This document shows positions 1-10,854 of a DNA stretch of 64,000 nucleotides, piece after piece (within the stretch, counting starts at the first letter, position 1; each line of letters begins with the position of its first letter). Both the position numbers and the translations under genes were made by a program. Source of the stretch: Diplosphaera chodatii (Eukaryota; Chlorophyta; Trebouxiophyceae; Prasiolales; Stichococcaceae); assembly GCA_032358165.1 (NCBI GenBank), contig JAALGY010000020.1, positions 496,001 through 560,000 on the forward strand. The letters run 5' to 3'. The notes beneath the pieces are model-generated. The model ran no database searches and had not been told where the DNA came from. It worked only from the letters and a program-made list of their open reading frames with translations.

Positions 1-852
1 AGCTGGGTGTGCGGCTGCCGCTGTCGTGACGCTGGCAACGCTTTGATGGGGTTCAGCCAAGTCTGTGTGCTAGGTGCTAAGTGTCGTGTGCTGCTGGCTG
101 TGTGTGCCGATGTGTGTGGCTGGTCAGGTCCGCATGCGCTATCCTCAGCACTCAGCACAATCTGTTAATCGTGGAGCTGATCTCTGACAGCGGTATGCTG
201 CCGTCAGCAGGAGGCTGGCACAGCAGAGGAGTCAGCGGAGCAAACATCTGTACAGTGGGAGCAGAGCCCCGTGTGTGTCATCGACGCAAAGCACACTGGC
301 AATATGTCGAGGCTTATCAATCACTCCTGCCGCCCCAATGTCAAGGTGCGGCTCTAATCCTACTTGCATGTCAAACTCGACTTGTCGTGGTTCTACCTGC
401 ACCACGTCTGCTGCGCCTGCCGGCCTGACAACCTGACTCGCGCATCAGGTCTGACTGCTGCACTGTACAGGCAGTGGAGGTGCGGCAGAGACACGGCCAT
501 GCACGCATCCTGATGTTTGCGCTGCGGGACATCAGGCGTGGGGAGAGCCTCGATTTGGATTATATGCCCGACGTGAGCACTGAGCTGACACATGCCTTGG
601 CAGCGCAATTTTCAAGCGCTCGCACACAGCATGCATTAGGAATTGCACCATGCTGGCACCCAAGAAACTGGGCCCACCCTCTGGTCTTGCCTGTTCAGCA
701 TTGCCCTTGCTCAATGCAGCATCTGCCTGACCGACAGTTTGCTCAGTCAAGTGTGGCTTGTGCCTCTGCAGTTTGTTGACGCGTTCCTCGAGAAGGATGG
801 GCTGAAGGACTGCCTGTGCGGCGCCGACAACTGCCGCGGGAAAACCCTGTGA
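1..852 (+). CDS. SET-domain protein (copy 1), 3' end only
   Basis: This is the C-terminal part of a SET-domain lysine methyltransferase-like protein whose 5' part lies before the window. Three in-frame exons are visible: 241-345, 471-572 and 772-852 (TGA). Exon 1 carries the cofactor/substrate core (VIDAKHTGNMSRLINHSC, then RPN). Exon 2 carries the second core motif (RGESLDLDYMPD). Exon 3 carries a post-SET zinc motif, CLCGADNCRG. Bases 1-240 are intron and align by eye with the matching intron of copy 2 (from 8169). All exon lengths are multiples of three, so the copy looks intact here. The NHSC and DY motifs are established SET hallmarks. Target residue and substrate cannot be told from this fragment. 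Confidence 0.8.
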
Positions 853-2215
853 GTCTGCAGTGCACTGACATAGAGCCGTTGGACCGGCCATGCAGCGCCT
901 CGGAGACGGAAGGCAGCTTGAGCTTGCCGCTGGCTGCTACGGCAGTGTGGCACCAAGCAGCAAGCAATGCCCAACAGTGTATGTGAGCATATGAAGGGCC
1001 ATCCCGTAGCAGTCAGCAAGCGGCATGGGAACACAGGTGTTTTGGGTTGGCTGCGCTGCTTGTCGCTCGCAGATGTGCACCACCAGAGTGTCAATATATA
1101 GCTACAGTGCGCAGCCTCACCGTACAGCCTCCTGCCCTGGCAGTCGTCCAGAACAGTAGTTTCTCGGCATGGCAGCTCTGCAAGTTTATTCCGCCAGCTT
1201 ATTACACATCACAAACAGGGGTAGCCATGTAGAGTTGTGGGTGTGTAGGTTGCAAGACAGCGTAATGGCAGCATCCAGTCGGCCTGCGAGCAGAAACTCA
1301 TAGAGCAGGCATGAGTATTTGGTCGATGGCAGCTTGTGCTTGACTGCGACCATCTCGCTGCAAACCCTTGATCTACTGCCATGCGTGCTGTGGTCCTGAC
1401 GGGGCAGCTCAGTGCCATGTTCACGCTTGACCATCATGCGTAGCCGTCTGAGAAGCCTGTATTGCTATCAAAGTACCCAACGCTGTGCAGATGCTCCCGC
1501 AATAACGACCAGATCGATGCCGGTCGCAAGCGCCTGGCAATCCTCAGGTGCAGATTGCCCCAGACGCTGCCCGCAATCCTAGGCATTGCCTATGGACGGA
1601 GGCCTGCAGGTGACCTGAATGGTTTCATGTAAGCGGTGCAAGTGCTTTGAAACCCGGCCGCCTGAAATTCCCAGATTGTGTTGGCATGCACTTGGCCAAC
1701 TCGCGGTGCAGCGGCCAGCGACCATTGCACCTCACCTTGCAGGCAGCAGCTGGCGGTACAGACTGAATACACGGCCCGCAGCCTGCTAGCCTGAAAAGGT
1801 GCTCCTGCCATGGCATGTCTCACCTCAACAGGACCTCGTTGGCTTGGCAGCCAGCAATCATGCGGTGCGCCAGCCTGGCAGTGCGATCATGAGGAGGGGG
1901 CTGAGTCGTCCGCAGCGAAGCAGAGTCAGCCACGAGCTGCGTGTCACTAGATGGACGCGCCAGCAGATGCAGCTGCAGCGTGCAGCACACGGCACGGCGC
2001 CTCCACAGCCACTGCTGGCAGTGATGGGATGGCACTCATGGCTGGCAGGGCTTTCAAGGTGACGACAGCGGAATGTTCACCCTCAGCCGTCACTGCGTGA
2101 ACCACGCAGCTGCAGCACTTTTGCCTACTGCCCAAGGCTGCAGACAGCTGGCTTTGGCTGCTAGAGTTCATGCACCGTGGCGGCTTCTGAGGCGCAAGTC
2201 CTCTGCCTGTTGCAG
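853..2215. other. No supported gene between SET copy 1 and the GATA gene
   Basis: Only short ORFs without recognisable motifs occur here. It should hold the 3' UTR of SET copy 1, and possibly the promoter and first exon(s) of the GATA-finger gene, whose start was not found. An open stretch at about 1,890-2,060 could be a 5' exon but has no family support. Confidence 0.4.
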
Positions 2216-4706
2216 GCCTGCGCAACATGTGGCGCCACAGAGACACCCATGTGGCGGAATGGTGGGGCTGGCCACAAGACTCTGTGCAATGCATGCGGCG
2301 TGAAGTATCAGCGGCGCATGCACAAGCAGAGGGTGGCAGCAGATGCGGCAGCCGTTGCAGCCGCTGCGTCGGCAGCAGCGAGCGAGGATGGCTGTATGCT
2401 GGCAGCCAGCATACAGCCGTCGCCAGCAGCAGCCAAGCATTGTGCACAATCAGGGGCGACACTCATGCCACCGTGCTGCAGCACCACCAAGACTGGCAGT
2501 GACAAGCTGCAGGAGACTGCCTTGCGGCTTGAGACCAGCGCAAGGCTCGCGGTGGGCTGCAGACTGCGTCCCAGTTCTGTCCGTTCAACGGGTGCTTGCA
2601 CCACTGCACACACATTCTTGTTCCACAAATGGTCGATGCATTGTAGAGCAGGAGTAGCCCACTGAGTGAGACGTATGGCACGCATGGCAGGCTCAACCAG
2701 CAGGCAGCCCAGGCGACAGCCCACAGCAGGCAGACGGCGATGCAGCAGGGGGACAGCCACCAAGTCATCATGCCACGCCTGCATGCTGGCTGCAGCTGCA
2801 GCAGGCGCCGGCCGGCTGCCGGGGCGTCTGGGACTGCCTCAGCCCGCAGCGCATGGAGGCTGCAGCGGCGGCAGGCCGCAGCCGACCTGCAAACTGCAGC
2901 GGCAGCGGGACCCAGGCGCACAGTGAGCTCCTCGCACGGCAGCGGAAGCAGGGTGCTCAGCCGCCGGCAGGGCCCCAGCATGATGGAGCCGCTCCAGGGC
3001 AGGGCGCCCCGCAGTGGCAGCATGTCCTTGGAGGCGCCGGCTCGAAGGATGAGCCGATTGACTTGGCGGCATCCTCTGATGACGAGCAATGTGAGTGGGA
3101 CCTGCCTGCCATGAACCTGGCATGCCTTACAGACGTCTAGCTGCCCGTCAAACTGCGGAGTGATGGCCTCCAATGGGTGCGCCACGGCAGCTTTCCACGC
3201 TGCAGGTCGTCGGTGGGAAGGCAGTGCAGCCACAGCGCCTGCACCAGCTGCTGAGGGTGCATGTGCAGCCGCTGCCCCAGGTGCAGCACATGGCATGGAT
3301 GCAGCTCCAAGCAGCAGGCCAGCTCAGCGCCATCCGAGCGCCGACACAGCAGTGGACCTGACGAGGAGCGTCAGCAATGACACCATTGAGCTGCTGGCGG
3401 AGTCAGGCGACACATCACCTGCTACAGTGTCCACAGAAGTGTGCACAGAACTATGCACGGGTGCTTTGGCGTCAACTGCCACCAGCAAAGGCGGCTCACA
3501 TGGCAGTGGCATGCCAGCGGACGAGGCCACCAGTGCTCACTGTTATGGTGCAGCAGCTGTCATCAGGACTGCCGGGGACATGAGAGGCACCGCCGAGCCA
3601 CTGCTTGCCGGCAAGCGTGCCCGCAGCCGCAGCCCAACTCCGCCGCCTGCCAGGCGCCAGTGCAGCATACCAGCAGCTGCCGGCCTTGGCGCAGGCTCGG
3701 CTGGATGTACAGCGACGGCTGACAAGCCTGCATGTCCAGCAATGCCTACTCGCTCAGGATGCAGCGCTCCTGAACCCTGCAATCCCTCGCCGTCACCCAA
3801 TTCGCTGGCCGCTATGGCCTTCGCAGGCCCCAGTTTTGAACAGCAGCAGGTTCGGTTGGCCAGTGTGGCACCCGCAGTGCATGCGGTCTTGGCTGACAGG
3901 GCCCTGTCGGCTGCGCCTTCACAGCCCTCAGATGCGGAGGCAACAGCTGAAGCTCAGCAGCAGCAGCAGCAACAGCAGCAACAGCAGCAGCAGCAGCAGC
4001 AGGAGGACCCCTTCCCACAGGTACAGCCAAAGCCAGCAGCAGAGCCTACTGCTGCTGCGTGACATGGTGACTGTTGGACAGCTTCCTCGGTTTCAGTGCC
4101 GTACTGCAACTGTGCCAGGTGTCAAGCGATGCATGTCTTTTTCAGGCTCAGGCGGCCGTGGATGTGCCTTTCTGCGATGCCAGCGAAGAGCTGCGGTTGC
4201 CGTACAGCGATTCGACATCCGCCACATTCCTGGATGTGTAACACCCAGAGCACTTGGCTCAAGCACTGTGGACAAAGCACGGCAGGCGGTTCGCCTGTGT
4301 CATCTTTGTGGAGCTGCGTTTGGTCACGACCAACGGCGCCCGGCAGGAGTACACTGTGACGCTGCAGGTACACTTTGACCACGAGACTGAAGGTTCCATG
4401 TGCATCATAACAACACGGCATCTCAACCTCCAAACACAGCCATGCCATCCTGTTCTGATGCACCCACAGTGGTCGTGGCAACATTGTGCGTGGTTTAATA
4501 ATCATAGTCTGCGTTGTCACTGAGGCTCCTGCTTTGTGTGCTTTGCAGCTTGATCTGAGCAGCAACTTCGTTGATGGCACCTTGTCCACCTGGGGGTGGG
4601 GGCCCTTGGCAACAGCCCTCGGCGGTAACTCCACTACGGATACCGTGCGCTTTGCGCGCCTGCACAAAGATATAGACGGCGAACCCAGCAGGTTGGTCAT
4701 CAGCAC
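2216..4706 (+). CDS. GATA-type zinc-finger protein with SUMO-interaction-like motifs and polyQ (partial model)
   Basis: Exon 2216-2393 follows a TTGCAG acceptor. It encodes a plant-type GATA finger: C-x2-C-x18-C-x2-C, with TPMWRNG and LCNACGVKYQRRM, then an Ala-rich stretch. A later exon ends at 3090 with EPIDLAASSDDEQ and joins in phase to exon 3206-4020. That exon holds AVDLT and DTIELL, a basic KRARSRSPTPPP patch and a polyglutamine run (about 3955-4005). Exon 4146-4235 and open segments at about 4255-4370 and 4550-4700 probably continue the protein. PIDL and VDLT flanked by acidic or Ser residues resemble SUMO-interaction motifs (an inference). GATA fingers bind DNA, so a nuclear transcription factor or chromatin protein is likely. 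The start, the junctions after 4235 and the end are unresolved. It could even be the 5' part of the downstream SET gene. Confidence 0.6.
2390..2418. repeat. 29-bp near-perfect palindrome at a candidate 5' splice site
   Basis: Two 14-bp arms (GGCTGTATGCTGGC and its exact reverse complement) flank a single A. The left arm contains the GTATGC that would be the donor ending the GATA exon at 2393. Transcribed, it would form a tight hairpin across that site. Confidence 0.75.
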
Positions 4707-6313
4707 AACAGTGCGGGTATCTCGACATGATCCTGGTTGCTATGGGTCGTGCATGTGCTTGGCGGCCTGTTGCTGGGGTTGGTCTGCTGCGACCTGCATC
4801 AAGTATCATTGGGCAATAGCGGTTGAGCAGCAGCAGTTACCAATGTTGTGCGTGGCATGCTGCGCAGGCTCCATGTTGCACTCCTCAGAGGCGGGCTGCA
4901 GACACAGGCCGCAGGCTGCCAGTCTGGTTTTGTTGGAGCGACAGCAAGGGCAGCGGCTGGGCAGACTTACAGCAGCAGCCTTGCAACTGTGGAAGGCGAC
5001 AGAAGCGGCGGCACTGCTCTCACCAGCAGGCGGAGCAAGCGCAAATTATCCCGGCTCTGGGGTGCCGAGTATGGTCCCACCGTCTCCAATGCATGGTCAC
5101 TGAGGCTGCCACCAGCACGGTCGTGTCAGCCGTTTGTGGAGCCCAGCAGCACCACCATCCCAGAGTCACAGCGACTTCAAGAAAAGGTGTCCCGTGCGAA
5201 GGAGTACCTATGCCATGTTGAAGGGCGTCATGCGCCCTTGTCAATTAACTTTAGGGTATCCACTTCCTCAGATGGCCGTCGAACCGCACATTTGCCAACG
5301 CCACCCTGGAGTGTGCTGCAGGTGCTGACAGCTGCTGATGCGACACAGTGGCATCGCTGCGTGTTGGTATCGGAGGGCATGGCACGTTGGCTGCTGCCCA
5401 GAACCGTACCAACGCTGCAACAAGGTATGGGACATTTGCATGTGTGTCAACAAGCTGCTGAGTTGCATGACGTCGGGGCCTTACAAAACCAGCACATGAC
5501 ACTCCAATGGTCAACACTACAAGCTTCACACAGGGTTTGTGCACTCCATCATGGGCAGGACATGTGTGGTGTAGGTGATATGGGGGTGAGCCACGACATC
5601 TGGGCAACCTTGCAGGGCGGCAATGATGTGCCATTGTGTCGTCTGCGATACCTTGAATCCTTTACGTGCGTTGCTGATCTCTGGCTGCTTTGCTTTGCTG
5701 TCCTGGCTTAAGCCAGAAGCCATGGTCTCCAGCAACGTTGGACGAGCATCGTGCACCATGGCATGACTGTCAGTTGGATTTGCACTTTACAACACCTACC
5801 ATCTTGCGAAACCCCGAAACGAGGTTGTATGCATTGACGCAGCATCTCGTTTTGGCCCAGGCCCAGGAAGCCTATCGACGGCAGTGCGTGGGAGTCCTGG
5901 GCTGCTGCCAATCCTGCTGGGGCTGGATGCGTGTTGACGATGTCCCTTGCCAGCGACTGCCGCTCAGTGGTCATCGAGCTCAACGCCGGGACCGACGCCG
6001 GGGGCGGGAGTGCCAGCTTTGCTGCTGGTGGTGATGGCGTGAGCTCGGCACCATTCAGCAGCAGTGGCAGTGGCGGTAGCCGGGCTGTCTGGCAGCCGCC
6101 AGCTGAAATGCGACAGGGCACGCCCAGCAACACGTGGGTGCTTGCTACCTCTTGCCGCAATCGGTGTTGCAGTGTATGGAAAGTAGACCCCTGTATGGCA
6201 GAGCACATGGCGCAGTGCAAGCGTGCAGCAGATGCCTTCTCAGCTTCACACCGGCGTGCCCGCTGTGCAGCCCGGCGCAGCTCACTTTTGCAGTGTCAGC
6301 ATCGTCAGACAGC
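4707..6313 (+). other. Unresolved stretch between GATA finger and SET copy 2, with possible exons
   Basis: Several open segments look coding by composition: about 4,960-5,095 (Ser/Arg-rich, with SRRSKRKLSRLW), 5,165-5,310 and 5,930-6,110 (Gly/Ser-rich). None shows a recognisable domain. I could not join them in phase. They may be the 3' exons of the GATA gene, the 5' exons of the SET gene, or both. Confidence 0.35.
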
Positions 6314-9026
6314 ATGGCGGAGATAGTCACTGCAGATGGGCAGGCTGCACTGCAACAACAGGGTGAGGCGGCTGTTCCATTTGCTCATGCAAGTTTCTAC
6401 TGCTAAGTGCCTCCCGGTTGCACCGCAAGCTACGTTTGCTGTCATGGCAGCTTTCCGGCAGAGCAGGATTTGTGTGCTCAAAGGGGGCATGACCCTGGAC
6501 GAGGCTGGTTGGGAGGCGGCCATTATGAGCAACGAGCACGAGGCCCTGGAGCACGCCCGTGCCGCCGTCTTTTTCGCAGGTGTGTAACCATCTCTATCAA
6601 AGTGACATGTCTGATCACACACCGCATCAAAGTGATCACACCACACAGACCAGATGGGGATGCCCACAATACTGTCGTGTGCGCCATTCCTGATGCAGAC
6701 ATGCCACCTCAAGAAGTGAAGTTGTAGGCCAGCACATCGACAGACGATTGGCCTGCAAACCATCACAGCAAGCTCATGCTGCTGCTGCTGCTGCTGTAGT
6801 GCCTGTCTGCCGATGCAAACCATGCCTCGTCTCTCGCCGCCTGCAGCTCAGGAGCGGAGCTCCTATGAACCAGAGCTGCAGCCGTTGCCGCGGGAGGCTG
6901 ACCTAGCAGCGCTGCCCACAGCGCAGCGGCCTGAGCGACGCGCCTATTTTGCTCAGCCTGTGGGTTGGCGCTACCAGGTTTGTATTACACAGCCTCTTAG
7001 CAAATGTGCCCAGCACAAATGCTCAGCACAAAAGGGACTGCAAAAAGTGAGTGGGCTGCATGGAATCTGCTCAATGCAGCTATCCTGGCGTCTGGCCATT
7101 ACTGAGGGATCCCGTGCAGAGGAGTCTTGATACTGCACTTGGCAATGCACACGCAGGCAAGCAACGCGCAGGCCAGTCTGGCTGGTTGCAAACCGCACAT
7201 CTCAGTGGCAGCGCTGCTGCCGCCCAACCCGGGCAACCCACCCCGTGGCAGCGTGTGGGCTGTGCTGACGGTGAGCACACTCTTGTCGGCAGCACAGTGA
7301 CCGGTCATTGCACTTGCCACATATGCATCATGAAACACCGCAACATCCTGTGGTCGCATCTTGGCACGCCATCCAACCTCACCATACAGTATCCCATCTC
7401 AGCCCCTGTGCTGGTCCCGGCAGCGGCAAGCCACTCATCTCTCAGCTGTCCTGATGCTAGCGATCCTTTTACACATGCAGGAAGGCCTGCAGTACCGGCT
7501 GCTAGCAAACATGTGCACAGGGCGCCGCGCGCCGATCGGCTGGCAGGTGGTGGGGTTGTCAATGCCTGAGATGTGGCGACTGCTGATGTGTGGCAATTGC
7601 TGAAGACACGCCTGTGTGCACATCTGAGCCGAGAGTTGTTGTCTTAACTGCTGCGCACTCATATGACTGCAGCTTGGGGCTGCAGGTGCTCGCAGTGGAG
7701 GACATCCAGGCGCAGGGATTCATCCTTGAGTACACAGGCGGGTGGTGTTGAAGCTGTTACACTTGACTTTAATCCAGATCACGCTGCACTTCTGTTGCCT
7801 TGTTGTCCTGTGTTGGGTACCCGTGATCATGTTGTATAGCAGTCAGGCCTTGACCCTGCTCCACACCTGACCTGCACTCAGTCTTCGAACAGAAACCCTG
7901 CAATTGGACGAGCTGTGTTTCCACGTTATGTTTACTTTTCCAACGATGCCGGAGGCCTTGCAAAGCATCATTCGTTGTTGCTGCAGGTGAATACATCACC
8001 GCCAAAGAGGTGAAGCAACGGGAAGCGGAGGCAGCCAGGAAGCGCGAGACCCGCTGCTTCCTGTGGGACCTGCAGTGTCGGGATGTACGAAAGGAGAAGG
8101 TGCCGATGTTCCTGCCCTCCTGTGCTCATGATGCGGCGTGCAGACAACCCACTCGTTTGATTGTCAACCAGCTGGGCCTGCGGTTGCCGCTGTCATGATG
8201 CTGGGAAAGTCTTGGTGTCCAGCCAAGTCTGTGTGCTTGTTGCTCAGCAAGTGTGCCGTTGGCATTAATGCCAAATATAGGTGGTCAGAATTCGCATGTG
8301 CTAGCATCACCACTGTCTGGTAACCGTGGACCTGATTTTGATAGCAGTGTGCTGCTGTTAGCAGGAGGCTTGCACAGCAGAGGAGTCAGCGGAGCAAATG
8401 TCCCGTACAGTGCGCTGGGAGCGGAGCCCCGTGTCTGTCATCGACGCCAAGCATGCTGGCAACATGTCGAGGCTGTTTAACCACAGTTGCAGACCCAACA
8501 TCAAGGTGGCGCTCCGCTCCTGACAGCGCTGTAGTGGACCGTGGATATGGCGACGTTGCATGCTTCCCACGGTTTGCAGCTCACCTGCGCAATATGCTGA
8601 TCGTCGTGACTCCGCAGGCAGTGGAGGTGCGGCAGAGACATGGCTACACGCGCATCCTCATATTTGCGCTGCGGGACATCAAGCGTGGGGAGAGCCTGGA
8701 CCTAGACTATATGCCCGATGTGAGCAGAGTCTCAGACGGTGTAAGCACAGTGTAGGCATACATAGCATGGCAGCGTGCTGTTGCAGCGCGCATCTGCAGC
8801 ACGCACCGGGCATTGCACCATGCTGACAATGGAGATGGGCCCATTGATGCTGTTGCCTGTCCGGCGTTGCATTTGCTTAGTGCAGTTCTGTGCAGCATGG
8901 CCAAAAGTTTTGCTGACTTGAGGGCTTGTGGCTGCTCTGCAGTTTGTGGAGTCGTTCCGCCGGCACAAGCTTGGGCTGAAGGAGTGCCTGTGTGGTGCCG
9001 ACAACTGCCGCGGCGTCACCCTATAA
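6314..9026 (+). CDS. SET-domain protein (copy 2), putative histone-lysine methyltransferase
   Basis: The SET domain is assembled from phase-consistent exons: 7673-7737 (LGLQVLAVEDIQAQGFILEY), 7987-8099 (GEYITAKEV, then TRCFLWDLQ), 8395-8505 (SVIDAKHAGNMSRLFNHSC, then RPN), 8618-8719 (RGESLDLDYMPD) and 8943-9026 (post-SET CLCGADNCRG, TAA). Joining Y-T-G to E-Y-I-T needs a GC donor at 7738. Likely upstream exons begin near ATG 6314 and include segments at about 6,450-6,585 and 6,845-6,975, with no known domain. No pre-SET or AWS cysteine cluster could be assembled. SET enzymes transfer methyl from SAM to lysine, usually on histones; the specificity here is unknown. The last three exons duplicate copy 1. 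Confidence 0.7.
8169..9026 (+). repeat. Tandem segmental duplicate of 1-852
   Basis: Exons, and also the introns between them, align by eye with 1-852. For example, CCAAGTCTGTGTGCT occurs at about 58-72 and 8223-8237. The offset is about 8.15 kb at the shared NHSC exon. Indels within exons are multiples of three: copy 2 has two extra codons in the VIDAKH exon and one in the last exon. Retained intron similarity suggests a fairly recent duplication. Confidence 0.75.
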
Positions 9027-9970
9027 TTAAGTCTTCAGCGCGCTGCTGCAAAAGTGCTGTGTAGCAATCTAGCGGCGGCAGCCTGGGCTTGGACTCGGAT
9101 GCTGTGGCAGGCCGGACAGTGAGCAGACAGCGACGTGATCAACGTGCATACCTAATCATCAGACGATAAAACTGCAGGATTATCATCCTGCCGAAGTCGG
9201 TCAGCAGCATAGTACGGTGACACATGCATGGGCACACATTGCTGTTTGGCCGCTCATCGCTTTGGGAGACATATCGGGACACGTTGTAGTCTGGTTAGTG
9301 GTTTGTGTTTAAGAGGCTACAGACAGCAGTCTGTCGTCCTCGTACTTTAACACAGCGGCCCCCAACAAATAAGAGCCACATGCCATACTTCAGCTGCTAC
9401 CGGAACGAGGTTGCAACCGTTGCAGCGGCGGCAGGGACCCTAATCTGGCACTGCGTGTTCTCGGCAAAATCGAACTGCCAGCACTGTTGAACTGATGATG
9501 TGCTACAGAGTACTGTTTGTTGACGCTGCAACCTTGACGCTGAGCAGCTTTCACCCTACATATTCACAAGCAACTTGGTGTACCTGCGACGCCTCCAATG
9601 GTAGGCACTCTCTGATTTGCTCACTGCTGCAGGCAGCCAGACGCTATCTGAGCTGTTCCATCAGCTGGCTCAAAAGTTCAGACCCTGTAAACAGCTGCAA
9701 CAGGCCATTGATGCACTCTGCTTGTACTTTCCGGTGCACTGCGTTGTCTTGGAGGGGACACATCTCGAAGATATCTCGATCGAAGCTGCACTTGCTGATG
9801 ACCGACGTGACATTGTCACGGAGCTTGCCTGCTTGCTCGCGTATACTATGATGTTCTGTGACTGCTTCTGAGTAGTCAGGTCTCGGGCTGTCGCATGGAC
9901 TGCATTTGTTCCGTGAGCTTCCGGCGTGTGCCCAGTGCCATGCAGCAACCTTGCTGAGACACTGCTCTTC
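9027..9970 (+). other. Possible terminal exon at about 9,630-9,871; otherwise no gene seen
   Basis: An open segment after a CTGCAG acceptor-like site reads ...SELFHQLAQKF... to ...TELACLLAYTMMFCDCF, with a TGA at 9869-9871. Its composition is protein-like, but no family, start or upstream exon was found. Its stop lies about 100 bp before the ATG of the small Lys-rich gene. The rest (9,027-9,630) shows no supported coding sequence. Confidence 0.25.
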
Positions 9971-10534
9971 ATGGCTATGCAGGCACCCAAAAAGGAGTTC
10001 GTACCCAAACCGAACAGCAAGTCAGTCGCCAACGCCCCAAAGGGTGAGGCCCCAGCCTGCATGCGGGCATGCGGCGGCCTTGCCCGCTACCCATGTGTTG
10101 CAGGCGTCATATGAGTGCCCTAATATCGGAGCCCACCAACATCAAGCTGTCTGTGGCTGTTGCGAATAGTGTGTCAACAGCACTTCAGCAGCCGTCGAGC
10201 AGTAGATGGACAGCGATGCTGTGCTGCCCTGCAATGCTGCTGCTGCTGCAACTATGAACCTGACCACTGACACTTTGCGCCGCTCAGGCGGCAAGGCCAA
10301 GGACGCCAAGCGTGCAGCAGCCAAGGAGAAGAAGGCAGAGAAGTCGGGCGGCCTCGCCAGCATGGTGCGGACAGTAATCTTTCTGATCTGTTGCCATGAG
10401 CGGCGAGTGAATGATGTGCTCATCCAGCTGCTCCATGCCCATCATCAAGTGAGCGCCATGGTTACAGCAGCTTGTGTGTGACATCACTCTGCCAAAATTT
10501 TGCTTGCTGCTGCATCCAGGGCGGCAAGAAATGA
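9971..10534 (+). CDS. Small Lys/Ala-rich basic protein (54 aa)
   Basis: Three short exons join in phase: 9971-10043, 10288-10364 and 10520-10534 (165 nt including TGA). The product starts MAMQAPKKEFVPKPNSKS, has a Lys/Ala-rich helical-looking middle (AKRAAAKEKKAEKSGG) and ends GGKK. It has no cysteine, signal peptide or membrane segment. The length and charge recall small eukaryotic translation- or nucleic-acid-associated proteins (TMA7 or SERF-like), but the sequence does not match those from memory, so the function is unknown. The 15-nt last exon depends on a CCAG acceptor; reading past it would give a different tail. I do not recognise the family. Confidence 0.5.
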
Positions 10535-10854
10535 GACTGGTGAGACGCCTGATGAGTGGGGGGAACCTTTCGGACAGATAACCCCGCGCGACGTTGCAAC
10601 GCTTGCAATGCTGCGCTGGCTCCCAAAGCTGGGTGAATCCGGTCACTGGAAGGGGTTGCAGTGCTCAATGTCCATGGGTGGCTAATTTTGACGCGATACA
10701 TGGCTCAAGGCCTTGAACTGTGGTTTCGATAAGCCAATCTGAAAGTGGCAGATCACTGGAAAGCAGCAGCTGGGTCATCGAGCTCCGAAACCAGCCTGTC
10801 CTAACCTGTCAAAGCATCAACATGTCTGATAGAGCCTACTGCGGCAACTCCTCT

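Noticed and set aside
4254..4375. CxxC-H-like frame (AVRLCHLCGAAFGHDQRR) as a zinc finger
   Set aside because: Only one candidate pair of ligands. A competing frame in the same exon continues better into the next open segment.
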